Assembly: GCF_001314605.1 (NCBI RefSeq)
Contig: NZ_LIHP01000021.1
Coordinates: 248,001 to 312,000 of the forward strand
Direction of reading: 5' to 3'
DNA: 64,000 bases
Origin: Marinobacter sp. HL-58
GTDB taxonomy: Bacteria > Pseudomonadota > Gammaproteobacteria > Pseudomonadales > Oleiphilaceae
Under the pieces are notes generated by a model. It searched no databases. It saw nothing but the letters and a program-made list of their open reading frames with translations, and was not told the DNA's origin. The translations under genes were made by a program, and so were the position numbers. The number at the start of each line of letters is the position of its first letter. Within the stretch, counting starts at the first letter, position 1. This document shows positions 1 to 10,193 of this stretch, piece after piece.

Positions 1-116
1 AACTACGTCCCAGGAAGTGCGTGCTTTCATAATGTTCTCCAATTTCAATTCGGTTAATTCAAAACTCGAGCCTGAACCCGTTGAAATCTATAACCAGCGA
101 CAACTGGTGCCCAGAT

Positions 117-211
117 GAGCGTGGGGGTCGGTATTTTTTCCCGCCAGGAAAAAGGTGTCTGAGCGCAGCGAGTTCTTTTTCCCAAGGGAAAAAATACCGA
201 CCCCCGCGCTC
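117..211. repeat. Intergenic palindromic element, family A, copy 1
   Basis: Two 26-bp arms at 117-142 and 186-211 are reverse complements except for one position, which is a G.T pair when the + strand is folded. They flank a core containing GAGCGCAGCGAGTTC and a T-run. The same core occurs at 59366-59452 with entirely different arms. The element lies 18 bp beyond the nirB stop codon and may also act as its 3' hairpin. Positions 1-116 before it hold no gene that I can support. Confidence 0.75.
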
Positions 212-229
212 CACCCCGAGCCCTCAGTC

Positions 230-2743
<2,514 letters not shown>

Positions 2744-2772
2744 GATAAATCCTCTCTCCGTTACTGGCCGCT

Positions 2773-4002
2773 TCAGGCGGCTTCGCAGTAATGCTTGCCA
2801 AAGGCCAGGTGCGCCCGGTAGGCGCTGATATCCTCGGCCTGTTGAATGCGTTCGCTGTACCAGAGGCCGTCGCTGGTCTCACCGAACAGCACGGCGCCGG
2901 TCAGGCGCTGGTCACGGACCAGCAGCCGGCAGTAGCGATTGGTTTCGTAGTCCTGCCAGACCACGGATTCGGTGCCCTCGTCCGCCTCGGTCTGGCCGCA
3001 GGAAAAAATGGGGATGCCGCTGATTTTCAGTCGTGTGGGAATCATGGATGACTTGAAAGTGACCTGGCTGGCCGGATCACACAGCACCTGCGCCAGTACA
3101 TCCGCCTGCTGATAGCCCGGCTCCACCAGTCCGAAGGTCTGGTCGTCCACCTGGCAGCACTCCCCCAAGGCATAAATGTGCGGGTCACTGGTTCTCATTT
3201 GACGGTCCACGCGGATGGCCCGGTCACAATCCAGCCCGGCCTCATAGGCCAGCTCGGTGTTGGGGGTAATGCCAGCGGCGATGACCACCAGGTCGGTGCT
3301 GATCAGGGTTTCGTCGTCCAGCTGGACGGCACGCACCAGGTTGCGGCCCAGCAGGGCCACGGGGGCGGTGCGTGTTTGAATTGTCAGCCCCCGTTCGCTG
3401 AGGGCATCTTCCAGCAGAGCGCCACTGGCCTGGTCAAGCTGTCGGTTGAGAAGGTGGCTGCTCCGGTGCAGTACGGTCACTGCCATACCCCGTCTTCGCA
3501 GCCCGTCGGCCGCTTCCAGCCCCAGGAATCCCCCGCCGATCACCACTGCCCGGCGGTGGCGCCGGCTTACCTCGATAAGTTTGCGGGTATCCTGCAGGCC
3601 ACGAAATGTCATCACGCCTTCCAGGTCCTCACCGGCCAGCCCGAGGCTGGCGGGGCGGGAACCGGTGGCAATGACCAGATGGGTATAAGGCTGTACACGG
3701 CCGCTGACGGTGGAAACGGTTCTGTCCGCCCGATTGATCTCAGCGACCGGGTCGCCCTGGTGCACCGTGATGTTGTGCTGCCGGTACCAGTCGGGCTGTT
3801 GCAGTGGCAGGCTGTCTTCATCAGCATCGCCGGCCAGCAGGGCGGAAAGCTGGATCCGGTTGTAGGCCGGCGTGGCCTCACCGTTGAACACAACAATCCG
3901 GGCGAAGGGCTGCGTGGGCTGGCCGACCAGCTTCTCGAGCAGACGCTGGGCCACCATACCGTGGCCGCAGATAACGAGGGTGTGTTCTGCCCTGGTGCTC
4001 AT
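2773..4002 (-). CDS. NirB-like FAD/NAD(P)H oxidoreductase, probable electron donor for nitrate reductase
   Basis: This 409-residue flavoprotein resembles only the N-terminal part of NirB. It has an FAD-binding glycine motif near residue 12 (ICGHGMVAQRLLEKL), the ATGS motif near 113 and a second NAD-binding motif near 150 (VVIGGGFLGLEAADGLRRRG). It lacks the [2Fe-2S] and siroheme domains of NirB. Small flavoproteins of this kind (NasC of Klebsiella, NasB of Bacillus) pass electrons from NADH to the molybdopterin nitrate reductase. The nasA product here carries a C-terminal BFD-like [2Fe-2S] domain that could accept them, so I infer that role. It is the first gene of the nirB unit and is preceded by a leader terminator. 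A role in electron supply to NirB is the main alternative. Confidence 0.85.
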   Translation of the reverse strand: MSTRAEHTLVICGHGMVAQRLLEKLVGQPTQPFARIVVFNGEATPAYNRIQLSALLAGDADEDSLPLQQPDWYRQHNITVHQGDPVAEINRADRTVSTVSGRVQPYTHLVIATGSRPASLGLAGEDLEGVMTFRGLQDTRKLIEVSRRHRRAVVIGGGFLGLEAADGLRRRGMAVTVLHRSSHLLNRQLDQASGALLEDALSERGLTIQTRTAPVALLGRNLVRAVQLDDETLISTDLVVIAAGITPNTELAYEAGLDCDRAIRVDRQMRTSDPHIYALGECCQVDDQTFGLVEPGYQQADVLAQVLCDPASQVTFKSSMIPTRLKISGIPIFSCGQTEADEGTESVVWQDYETNRYCRLLVRDQRLTGAVLFGETSDGLWYSERIQQAEDISAYRAHLAFGKHYCEAA

Positions 4003-4029
4003 GAACGCTCTCTCCTTTTCTGCCCGAAC

Positions 4030-4076
4030 AAAAAAAGCCGGAGCATCTCATCCCCTGGAGGATTCGATGGTCCGGC
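4030..4076 (-). terminator. Leader terminator before the flavoprotein-nirB unit
   Basis: Read on the minus strand, GCCGGA (complement of 4071-4076) pairs with TCCGGC (complement of 4037-4042). Further inner pairs (CATC/GATG, ATCC/GGAT) extend the stem, which is followed by seven T residues (4030-4036). It ends only about 28 bp before the start codon, so it attenuates the nirB unit rather than ending an upstream gene. Confidence 0.82.
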
Positions 4077-4124
4077 GCCAATGCCAACAACAATGATCTG
4101 ATGGTCCGGCCGATCCGTGGCCGG
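4072..4124 (-). promoter_or_regulatory. Probable NasT (ANTAR) RNA target, P1 and P2 hairpins, nirB unit
   Basis: On the minus strand, P1 is CCGGCC/GGCCGG around a loop starting ACGG (4106-4124). P2 is TTGGC/GCCGG around the hexaloop ATTGGC (4072-4087). Both loops have A at position 1 and G at position 4, the signature known for ANTAR-domain RNA targets. The 3' arm of P2 (4072-4076) is also the 5' arm of the terminator, so the two folds exclude each other. NasT binding would stabilise P2 and let transcription through. Confidence 0.78.
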
Positions 4125-4148
4125 GACGTTCTTCCCTGTTTTAAAGTT

Positions 4149-4164
4149 AGCGAACTCCGTGCCA
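4149..4164 (-). promoter_or_regulatory. Sigma-54 promoter of the flavoprotein-nirB unit
   Basis: The minus strand reads TGGCACGGAGTTCGCT, an excellent -24/-12 element with GG-N10-GC spacing. The predicted start near 4137 places the P1 hairpin at the very 5' end of the leader. Confidence 0.85.
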
Positions 4165-4248
4165 ACATTATTAGTTGTTCAATTACATGGGCTTAGCTAT
4201 TTTCCCCCAGAGAGGTGAGTCAGATCCATGCGCCCCAACAGGGCGACG

Positions 4249-4265
4249 TGCACCGGATAGGTGCC
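4249..4265. promoter_or_regulatory. NtrC binding site
   Basis: TGCACCGGATAGGTGCC contains GCACC-N5-GGTGC, a full match to the NtrC consensus GCACY-N5-RGTGC. It lies about 85 bp upstream of the -24 element of the nirB unit, a normal enhancer distance. This links the unit to general nitrogen limitation. Confidence 0.75.
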
Positions 4266-4299
4266 TGATGCTGAACCTGCTCCACCAATCCGGCGGATT

Positions 4300-5205
4300 T
4301 CAGGCTATGCGACGGACCGGGCTTTCAGCATGCTTGCTCTGTGATTCCGGTGTGTCTTCTTCCTGCTCCGGGGCTTCGGCCTCCACCACTGGCCCGGCCT
4401 CTTCCTCCCCGCCTTTGTCGGGAAAACGTTGTTTCTCGTACAGGAAGGAGAGCACCGCCTGACGGTAATGCACATACTCCGGGTTATCCGCCAGGTTGAC
4501 CCGGTTGCGGGGCCGTGGCAGGTCAATGTGGAGCTGTTCCCCGATGGTAGCTGAGGGCCCGTTGGTCATCATCACAATGCGGTCCGACAGCAGCACCGCT
4601 TCGTCCACATCGTGGGTGATCATGATCACGGTGCTGTTCAGATCCTGCTGGATCTCCATCAGTGAGTCCTGAAGATGCGCCCGGGTCAGCGCATCCAGTG
4701 CCCCGAAGGGCTCATCCATCAGCAATACGCTGGGCTTCATGGCCAGCGCCCGGGCAATTCCCACCCGCTGCGCCATGCCCCCGGAAATCTCGCCGGGGCG
4801 CTTGTCCAGCGCATGGTCCATATTGACCAGTTTCAGATTGTGCAGAATCCACTCCCGACGTTCTTTTTTATTCATGGACTTTTTGAACACTTGCTGTACG
4901 GCCAGCTCGACATTCTCGTACACGGTCAGCCATGGCATCAGCGAATGATTCTGGAACACCACAGCTCGCTCCGGACCCGGCGTGTTGACCTCATGCCCGT
5001 CCAGTACACAGCCTCCACGGGTGGCCTGTAACAGACCGGCGACGATATTGAGTACGGTGGATTTACCGCAGCCGGAATGGCCGATCAGTGAGACAAACTC
5101 GCCTTTGCGAATCTTGAGATCGATATTTTCCAGAGCGATAAACGGCCCATCTTTGGTATCAAAGGCCATCTGTACGTTGGTTAGTTCAAGGTGTGGCTTA
5201 GTCAC
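4300..5205 (-). CDS. nrtD: Nitrate ABC transporter ATP-binding protein
   Basis: This 301-residue ATPase energises nitrate import with the NrtA/NrtB-type proteins encoded upstream. Visible motifs are Walker A (GHSGCGKSTVLN, around residue 43), the signature ISGGMAQRVGIARAL (around 140), Walker B (VLLMDEPFGALD) and the switch His in ITHDVDEAVLL. It has no long C-terminal NrtA-like extension, so it is NrtD-like rather than NrtC-like. The last 50 residues are an acidic low-complexity tail. It is third in the transporter operon, separated from the permease gene by an intergenic palindromic element. Taurine or cyanate uptake is excluded by the nas context. Confidence 0.92.
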   Translation of the reverse strand: MTKPHLELTNVQMAFDTKDGPFIALENIDLKIRKGEFVSLIGHSGCGKSTVLNIVAGLLQATRGGCVLDGHEVNTPGPERAVVFQNHSLMPWLTVYENVELAVQQVFKKSMNKKERREWILHNLKLVNMDHALDKRPGEISGGMAQRVGIARALAMKPSVLLMDEPFGALDALTRAHLQDSLMEIQQDLNSTVIMITHDVDEAVLLSDRIVMMTNGPSATIGEQLHIDLPRPRNRVNLADNPEYVHYRQAVLSFLYEKQRFPDKGGEEEAGPVVEAEAPEQEEDTPESQSKHAESPVRRIA

Positions 5206-5232
5206 ATTCTGTCTCCTCTAGTCTTGGAGTAC

Positions 5233-5338
5233 GAGCTGGCGGGCAGGGTGGTCCGGGGCACGCTGTAAATACGTCCCTGTACGCTCGACAAAAACATCCC
5301 TGTTTTTGACGTCCCCGGACTACCCTGCCCGCCAGCTC
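5233..5338. repeat. Intergenic palindromic element, family B, copy 1
   Basis: Arms of 26 bp (5233-5258 and 5313-5338) match except for one G.T position. The core holds TAAATACGTCCCTGTA and an inner hairpin CAAAAACA-TCCC-TGTTTTTG (5289-5308). It sits in the gap between nrtB and the ATPase gene. The same core recurs at 28758-28870, 58431-58538 and 63558-63645. Confidence 0.85.
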
Positions 5339-5349
5339 TATGCCTGGTT

Positions 5350-6345
5350 TTATTCATTCCATGCCACTTTCTTTTGAATCAGCAGCATGATTCGATCAAG
5401 AAGGAAACCGATAAAGCCGATGGCGAGGACTGCAACCATGATTCGGCTCAGGGACTGGCTGCTGCCGTTCTGGAATTCGTCCCAGACGAACTTTCCGAGG
5501 CCCGGGCTTTGGGCGAGCATCTCGGCTGCGATCAGCACCATCCAGGCAATACCAAGAGAAACCCTGAGCCCGGTAAAGATCATGGGTACTGAGGACGGCA
5601 GCACGACTTTTCGCACGTGCGTCCAGAATGACAGGCGCAAAACCTTCGAAACGTTCAGCAAATCAGGGTTTACCGCGGACACACCCACACTGGTATTAAT
5701 CAGGGTCGGCCAGAGGCTGCACAGGGTGACCGTGAACATGGACGTCAGGAACGACTTGGCAAACATCGGGTCGTCGCTGACGTAGGTGGCGGAGACCACC
5801 ATGGTAACCAGCGGTAGCCAGGCCAGGGGGGAGACCGGTTTGAAGATCTGGATCAGCGGATTGACCGCCGCCGAGAAGTGGCGGTTCAGGCCGATGATGA
5901 TGCCCAGGGGCACGGCAATGAGGGTGGCCAGCACGAAGCCGGCCAGTACCGTGCCCAGGCTGGTGAAGACCTGGTCGATAAACGTGGGCGAGCCCGGGTA
6001 GCTGCGTATCCGTACCTCCGCGTCCGGATTCTCCGCCAGGATGCGCTCGTTGCGTTGCTCCTGCATGGTGACGAACTGGGCCGCCCGCTCCCGCTGGTCG
6101 TTGTGCTCCTGCCAGAGTTGTCCGGACTGTTCCAGTACATCTGCGGGGCCGGGAAACGCGCCCAGGGAGGTGAGCACCTGGGGGGCGGCCAGGTGCCAGA
6201 AAGTCAGGAACAGGGCGATGCCGATAGACGGTAGCAGCAGGTTGCGCCCGGTTTCTGCCAGGCTGGGGCCTGTCAGCTTGTCAGTCAGCGCACGAAGCCA
6301 TCGTTGGCCGTGTGATAACGGGTTGGTGTGGCTGAGCGTGGTCAT
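5350..6345 (-). CDS. nrtB: Nitrate ABC transporter permease
   Basis: This 331-residue inner-membrane protein belongs to the SsuC/TauC/NrtB permease family. An N-terminal membrane segment around residues 35-55 is followed by a large periplasmic loop of about 95 residues (DVLEQSGQLWQEHNDQRERA). A second membrane bundle starts near 130. The ABC-permease EAA-like loop is visible in the C-terminal half around IFTGLRVSLGIAWMVLIAAEML. It would form the channel for the NrtA/NrtD transporter. It starts 24 bp after the nrtA stop, so the two are co-transcribed. The periplasmic insert makes it longer than the usual 270-residue family members and resembles other nitrate permeases. Confidence 0.92.
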   Translation of the reverse strand: MTTLSHTNPLSHGQRWLRALTDKLTGPSLAETGRNLLLPSIGIALFLTFWHLAAPQVLTSLGAFPGPADVLEQSGQLWQEHNDQRERAAQFVTMQEQRNERILAENPDAEVRIRSYPGSPTFIDQVFTSLGTVLAGFVLATLIAVPLGIIIGLNRHFSAAVNPLIQIFKPVSPLAWLPLVTMVVSATYVSDDPMFAKSFLTSMFTVTLCSLWPTLINTSVGVSAVNPDLLNVSKVLRLSFWTHVRKVVLPSSVPMIFTGLRVSLGIAWMVLIAAEMLAQSPGLGKFVWDEFQNGSSQSLSRIMVAVLAIGFIGFLLDRIMLLIQKKVAWNE

Positions 6346-6369
6346 GTGATGTCTCCTGACACTCTGTGC

Positions 6370-7725
6370 TTAAGGGGTTTGCGAGCCTTTCAGGCCAATG
6401 TCGAAGCTGTCGATGTAGGCGTTCGGTTCCCTGGGAGTGAAGGCCACGCCATCGATCAGCTCGCCCTGGTGTGGGCGGGTAAAGTTTTCCTCGTCGAGAT
6501 TCGGGAAATCCTCTGCACTGAGCGTGCCGTCCTCGATCAGTGACCGGGCCGCCTCTTCGTAGATGTCGGCGCGATAGACCTTGGCGGCGGTTTCCATATA
6601 CCAGTCATCGGATTTGGGCTCGGGGATCTGGCCCCAGCGGCGCATCTGGCTCAGATACCAGATGGCATCCGAGGGATACGGATAGGTGGCGTAGTAACGG
6701 AAGAACACGTTGAAGTCCGGGACCTTCCGCACGTCACCTTTTTCATATTCAAAGGTGCCAGTCATGGAGTTGGCGATGACTTCCTCGTCGGCGCCCACAT
6801 AGCTTGAGCGGGCCAGGATTTTCACTGCTTCCTCACGGTTGGCGTTGTCGTTTTCATCCAGCCAGTGGGCTGCACGGATCAGCGCCCGCAGCAGTCGAAG
6901 GTGGGTGTTGGGATATTTCTCGGCCCAGGCTTCGGTGACGCCAAACACCTTCTCAGGGTTGTTGGGCCAGATTTCGTGGTCGGTAATCACCGGCACGCCG
7001 ATGCCCTTGAACACCGCCTGCTGGTTCCAGGGTTCGCCCACGCAGTAGCCCTGGATGGTGCCGGCTTCCATGGTGGACGGCATTTGCGGTGGTGGCGTAA
7101 CTGAGAGGTGTACATCGGCATCAATGGTGCCACTGGTATCGCCACGCTGGGGCGCGTAAAGGCCAGGATTCAGGCCGCCAGCCGCCAGCCAGTAGCGAAG
7201 CTCATAGTTGTGGGTGGACACAGGGAATACCATGCCCATGCGGAAGCGCTCGCCGTCGTCCCGGTACTGTTCGATAACCGGTTTCAGCGCGGCGGCACTG
7301 ATCGGGTGGGCCGGCTTGCCGTCGCTGTTGTCATTGATGTGGGGGCGCATCTCTTCCCAGACATCGTTGGAAACGGTGATGCCGTTGCCGTTCAGGTCCA
7401 TGCTGAATGCGGTGATGATGTTCGCCTGGGTGCCGTAGCCGATAGTGGCGCCCAGCGGTTGACCTGCCAGCATGTGAGCGCCATCAAGGTCGCCAGTCAC
7501 CACGCCGTCCAGCAGCACTTTCCAGTTGGCCTGGGCCTCCAGCTCCACAAACAGGCCTTCGTCCATAAAGAAACCCTGTTCCCAGGCGATGGCCAGTGGC
7601 GCCATGTCCGTCAGTTTGATGAAGCCGAGTTTCAGGTCCTGCTTCTCTGCCGGGCCGATCTCGGCCTGGGCTGCGCCAGTCCCTGCGAGTATCAGTATCG
7701 CGGCTGCCAGTGTTTTCAGTGTCAT
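6370..7725 (-). CDS. nrtA: Nitrate ABC transporter, periplasmic nitrate-binding protein
   Basis: This 451-residue protein of the NrtA/CmpA family captures nitrate in the periplasm. The chosen ATG at 7725 begins a clear Sec signal peptide (MTLKTLAAAILILAGTGAAQA) and has a GGGAGAG ribosome binding site. An in-frame start at 7791 is rejected because the extra 22 residues are encoded by the leader terminator. Family motifs include DLDGAHMLAGQPLGATIGYG and GYCVGEPWNQQAVF. It is the first gene of nrtA-nrtB-nrtD, led by a sigma-54 promoter and an ANTAR-type leader. The signal peptide separates it from its cytoplasmic paralogue NasS next door. Confidence 0.93.
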   Translation of the reverse strand: MTLKTLAAAILILAGTGAAQAEIGPAEKQDLKLGFIKLTDMAPLAIAWEQGFFMDEGLFVELEAQANWKVLLDGVVTGDLDGAHMLAGQPLGATIGYGTQANIITAFSMDLNGNGITVSNDVWEEMRPHINDNSDGKPAHPISAAALKPVIEQYRDDGERFRMGMVFPVSTHNYELRYWLAAGGLNPGLYAPQRGDTSGTIDADVHLSVTPPPQMPSTMEAGTIQGYCVGEPWNQQAVFKGIGVPVITDHEIWPNNPEKVFGVTEAWAEKYPNTHLRLLRALIRAAHWLDENDNANREEAVKILARSSYVGADEEVIANSMTGTFEYEKGDVRKVPDFNVFFRYYATYPYPSDAIWYLSQMRRWGQIPEPKSDDWYMETAAKVYRADIYEEAARSLIEDGTLSAEDFPNLDEENFTRPHQGELIDGVAFTPREPNAYIDSFDIGLKGSQTP

Positions 7726-7752
7726 GGTGCTCTCCCGGTGTTTATTCCAGAC

Positions 7753-7786
7753 AAAAAAAAGCCTGCCTCCCATTCGGGACGCAGGC
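7753..7786 (-). terminator. Leader terminator before nrtA
   Basis: On the minus strand GCCTGC pairs with GCAGGC, with an inner TCCC/GGGA stem, followed by eight T residues (7753-7760). It ends 27 bp before the nrtA start, so it is an attenuator in the nrtA leader. Confidence 0.9.
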
Positions 7787-7840
7787 GTCAATGCCTGATG
7801 TTCTGTTAGTTTTTCGCCACTGCCGCTTGAAGTGCAGTGG
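7782..7840 (-). promoter_or_regulatory. Probable NasT (ANTAR) RNA target in the nrtA leader
   Basis: P2 at 7782-7797 reads CAGGC-ATTGAC-GCCTG on the minus strand. Its hexaloop has A1 and G4 as required for ANTAR binding. Its 3' arm (7782-7786) is the terminator's 5' arm. An upstream hairpin CCACTGC/GCAGTGG (7817-7840) is the probable P1, though its 10-nt loop departs from the consensus. Confidence 0.78.
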
Positions 7841-7865
7841 ATGCGAGATCGTCTACCGATTACTA

Positions 7866-7881
7866 AGCAGGCAGCGTGCCA
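7866..7881 (-). promoter_or_regulatory. Sigma-54 promoter of nrtA-nrtB-nrtD
   Basis: The minus strand reads TGGCACGCTGCCTGCT, with exact GG-N10-GC spacing. The predicted start near 7856 gives a leader of about 130 nt containing the P1/P2 hairpins and the attenuator. The promoter lies between nasS and nrtA, so the transporter can be controlled apart from nasTS. Confidence 0.87.
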
Positions 7882-7927
7882 GTTCTCCAGTATCCTGAAA
7901 ACATGGGTGTTTTATCGTATCCGTGTT

Positions 7928-9184
7928 TCAGTTCCCCTGGTCTGGGCCGGTTTTGGTGGCTGTTTTAGTGCGTGGCGCATCATTGTTGGGCGACCCCGCA
8001 CGGTCGTGGTTGTCCCCCAACCAGTCGTGAAGCCGTTCGCCGAGAAGCCTGTCGCTGGCCACATCTACGGGGCCATAACGTCCGGACAGGGTAAACGGAC
8101 GCTGGTGTCGCCCTTCCGTCTTGCTGTCGACGACCGGGGTGTCGATCCCCATGGAAGCGGCCGCATCCCGAAACAGGTCGGGGCGGACGACCTGGCGCAA
8201 CATCTTTCCGCTGACCGGTCCCAGTTGTCCGCGCAGTGTCAGCCGCGAAGCCAGCCAGTGGGCCTGGGACAGCCAGGGAAAGTTGGCGGAATGGCGAAAG
8301 AAGTGCTGTTGTAACCGTGGGTGAAAGAGGCTGTAAGGGTGGTTGTCCAGTACATTGATCTGCTCGCCCAGGTATTCCGGTCTTGCCAGCATCTCCCGCA
8401 GCAGCCGGTGATTGTGGGGATTGTCCAGCCACTGACAGGCCGCCAGTAATGCCCGAAGAAGGTGCCGGTGCATCACACCATGCTGTTCGGTCCAGTCGGC
8501 ACGCATGCCCAGTACTTTTTCCGGTGAGTTCTGCCATATCTGGTGGCCGGAATGGAGAATGCGGCCCAGCTTCTCGTACTCCAGAACGCTGTTCCAGGGT
8601 TCACCGACGCAACAGCCTTCAATGGCATCCGAGCGGATTGCATCCACCATCTGTATCGGTGATACCGGAATGATCTGGACGTGATGCTCTGCGTCCGGGC
8701 CAGCCGAAGCCAGCCAGTCCCTGAGCTGAAGGTCATGGCTGGACCAGGGGGCTACCGAAGCCAGCCGTATGGGAGTGCCCCGCATCCTGGCGACGTTCAA
8801 CAGTTCACCGGCTGTGGCGATGGGGTTGTCCAGATCCGTGCCGGAGCGGACGAGATCGTCGTACAGCTTGTTGCCGAGGGAAATGCCGTTTCCATTCCGG
8901 CTCAGTACCATTCCCACAACAACCGGTACCCTGGGGCGGTCATGGGCCAGGGACATGCTCAGGGGCATGGGGGCCAGCATGTGCGCGCCGTCCAGAAGAC
9001 CAAAGGTGACCTTGTCACGAAGGGATGCCCAGGAGCCTTCCCGTACCAGTTCTACGTCCAGCCCTTCGGCATCAAACAACCCCAGTTCCCGGGCGACAAT
9101 CAGCGGTGCACTGTCCAGAAGGGGCACGAAGCCCAGGCGGACATGGAATCCCGGGCGTCGGTGAATCGGGGTAGGATGAACCAT
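7928..9184 (-). CDS. nasS: NasS nitrate/nitrite sensor, partner of NasT
   Basis: This 418-residue protein is homologous to nitrate-binding NrtA. It starts directly with the binding-protein fold (LGFVPLLDSAPLIVARELGLF) and has no signal peptide, so it should be cytoplasmic. It shares the family motifs GLLDGAHMLAPMPLSMSL and GCCVGEPWNSVLEYEKLG. In Azotobacter and Paracoccus, NasS holds NasT inactive until nitrate or nitrite binds. The gene lies 18 bp after nasT on the same strand, which fits stoichiometric co-expression. A C-terminal extension of about 50 residues, rich in charged residues, lies beyond the normal fold. Confidence 0.92.
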   Translation of the reverse strand: MVHPTPIHRRPGFHVRLGFVPLLDSAPLIVARELGLFDAEGLDVELVREGSWASLRDKVTFGLLDGAHMLAPMPLSMSLAHDRPRVPVVVGMVLSRNGNGISLGNKLYDDLVRSGTDLDNPIATAGELLNVARMRGTPIRLASVAPWSSHDLQLRDWLASAGPDAEHHVQIIPVSPIQMVDAIRSDAIEGCCVGEPWNSVLEYEKLGRILHSGHQIWQNSPEKVLGMRADWTEQHGVMHRHLLRALLAACQWLDNPHNHRLLREMLARPEYLGEQINVLDNHPYSLFHPRLQQHFFRHSANFPWLSQAHWLASRLTLRGQLGPVSGKMLRQVVRPDLFRDAAASMGIDTPVVDSKTEGRHQRPFTLSGRYGPVDVASDRLLGERLHDWLGDNHDRAGSPNNDAPRTKTATKTGPDQGN

Positions 9185-9202
9185 TGCTTCTCCGTCAGGC
9201 CA

Positions 9203-9820
9203 TTAGGAGGCTTTTTGGACCGATCCCTGACTGTGGCTTTCAATCAGGGTAATAACGCGTTCCGCCATAACCGCAAGGCGCTCGCTGTGCTCCATGGCAG
9301 AGCTGCGCAACATGCGATAGGCGGTTTCTTCGTCACACTGCTCATGGCGCATGATCAGACCCTTGGCCTTTTCAATAATCTTGCGGTCTTCCAGCGCGGA
9401 GCGGGTTTCTTCCAGCTCTGTTCTCAACGCCTGAAAGGACTCGAACTGGGCAACTGCCGAATCAATAATGGAACGAACCCGCTCTGGCTGTATGCCATCC
9501 ACGACATAGGCGCTGACCCCGGCCTTTACCGCCGCATGGATGGTGGCCCGGTCGCCTGGCTCATTGGCGAAAAAGACAATAGGCCGGGGAGCATGGGCAT
9601 TGAGGGTGCTCATGTTTTCGAGGGTGTCCCGGTCCGGGGAGTCCATGTCTATGATCACCATATCCGGCTGGTCCCGGGCCACCGCAGCCGTCAGGCCGGT
9701 AGCGTCCGGACGCTGACGAATCACTTCATGGCCTTCGTGGCGTAGTGCAGCACAAACCTGGCTTGCCCGTTCGGGATCCTTGTCGATCAGAAGGATACGA
9801 AGGGGGTCTGGCGAATTCAT
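9203..9820 (-). CDS. nasT: NasT ANTAR-domain antitermination response regulator
   Basis: This 205-residue RNA-binding regulator has an N-terminal receiver-like domain (residues 8-120; acidic LLIDKD and the phospho-site region MVIIDMDSP). A coiled linker follows, then a C-terminal ANTAR domain from about 138 to 195 (ALEDRKIIEKAKGLIMRHE and AYRMLRSSAMEHSERLAVMA). When nitrate binds NasS, free NasT binds two-hairpin leaders and prevents termination. Three such leaders occur in this window, before nrtA, nasA and the nirB unit. The gene has its own sigma-54 promoter at 9903-9918. I see no leader terminator in front of it, so it is not obviously autoregulated by antitermination. Confidence 0.94.
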   Translation of the reverse strand: MNSPDPLRILLIDKDPERASQVCAALRHEGHEVIRQRPDATGLTAAVARDQPDMVIIDMDSPDRDTLENMSTLNAHAPRPIVFFANEPGDRATIHAAVKAGVSAYVVDGIQPERVRSIIDSAVAQFESFQALRTELEETRSALEDRKIIEKAKGLIMRHEQCDEETAYRMLRSSAMEHSERLAVMAERVITLIESHSQGSVQKAS

Positions 9821-9902
9821 GATGGATTCCTCAACTGAACAGTCGTTGACTGCGAATGGCTATTCATTGGGCATTACGTTGCCTGCTTCCTGTGGAGGTT
9901 GA

Positions 9903-9918
9903 AGCAATAAATTTGCCA
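9903..9918 (-). promoter_or_regulatory. Sigma-54 promoter of nasT-nasS
   Basis: The minus strand reads TGGCAAATTTATTGCT with exact -24/-12 spacing. It is about 82 bp upstream of the nasT start codon and drives the regulator pair. Confidence 0.82.
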
Positions 9919-9992
9919 GGCTGCGGAAAAGCCCTCCCCGGGCGGGCATCAGCATATTCTGGTCCTCTTGTCGGGTGCTTGTTCATGGAAAT

Positions 9993-10013
9993 ATTGCGCG
10001 GTCATTGGGCAAT
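9993..10013. promoter_or_regulatory. Possible NtrC-like site between nasT and nasA
   Basis: ATTGC-N11-GCAAT is a palindrome with the outer TGC-N11-GCA spacing of an NtrC site, but its inner bases match poorly. Its central position between two divergent sigma-54 promoters suits a shared enhancer. Confidence 0.4.
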
Positions 10014-10107
10014 TCCGTCGGTGTTGCACCGTTTTGAGTCCGAAACCGACCCGGCAATACTCCTTACGGAGACCGGAATTGCCGATAGTGACAGCTTCTG
10101 TCTGTGA

Positions 10108-10123
10108 TGGCCCCGGATTTGCA
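10108..10123 (+). promoter_or_regulatory. Sigma-54 promoter of nasA
   Basis: TGGCCCCGGATTTGCA has GG-N10-GC spacing and a perfect TTGCA -12 box. The predicted start near 10134 gives a leader of about 130 nt before nasA. Confidence 0.82.
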
Positions 10124-10150
10124 GGCTGGCGGTAATACTTCGCGAAAATG

Positions 10151-10193
10151 CCGGGGCGCCGCACCCGGTAAACCATTCTGGCAAAGAAGCCCG
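10151..10193 (+). promoter_or_regulatory. Probable NasT (ANTAR) RNA target in the nasA leader
   Basis: P2 is GGC-AAAGAA-GCC at 10180-10191, with an extra C-G pair beyond a mismatch. Its hexaloop has A1 and G4, and its 3' arm is the first half of the terminator stem. Upstream, CCGGG/CCCGG (10151-10168) may be P1, but its eight-base loop does not match the consensus. Confidence 0.68.

Noticed and set aside
7726..7791. N-terminal extension of nrtA to 7791
   Set aside because: The extra codons run through the leader terminator, and the signal peptide and ribosome binding site fit ATG 7725.
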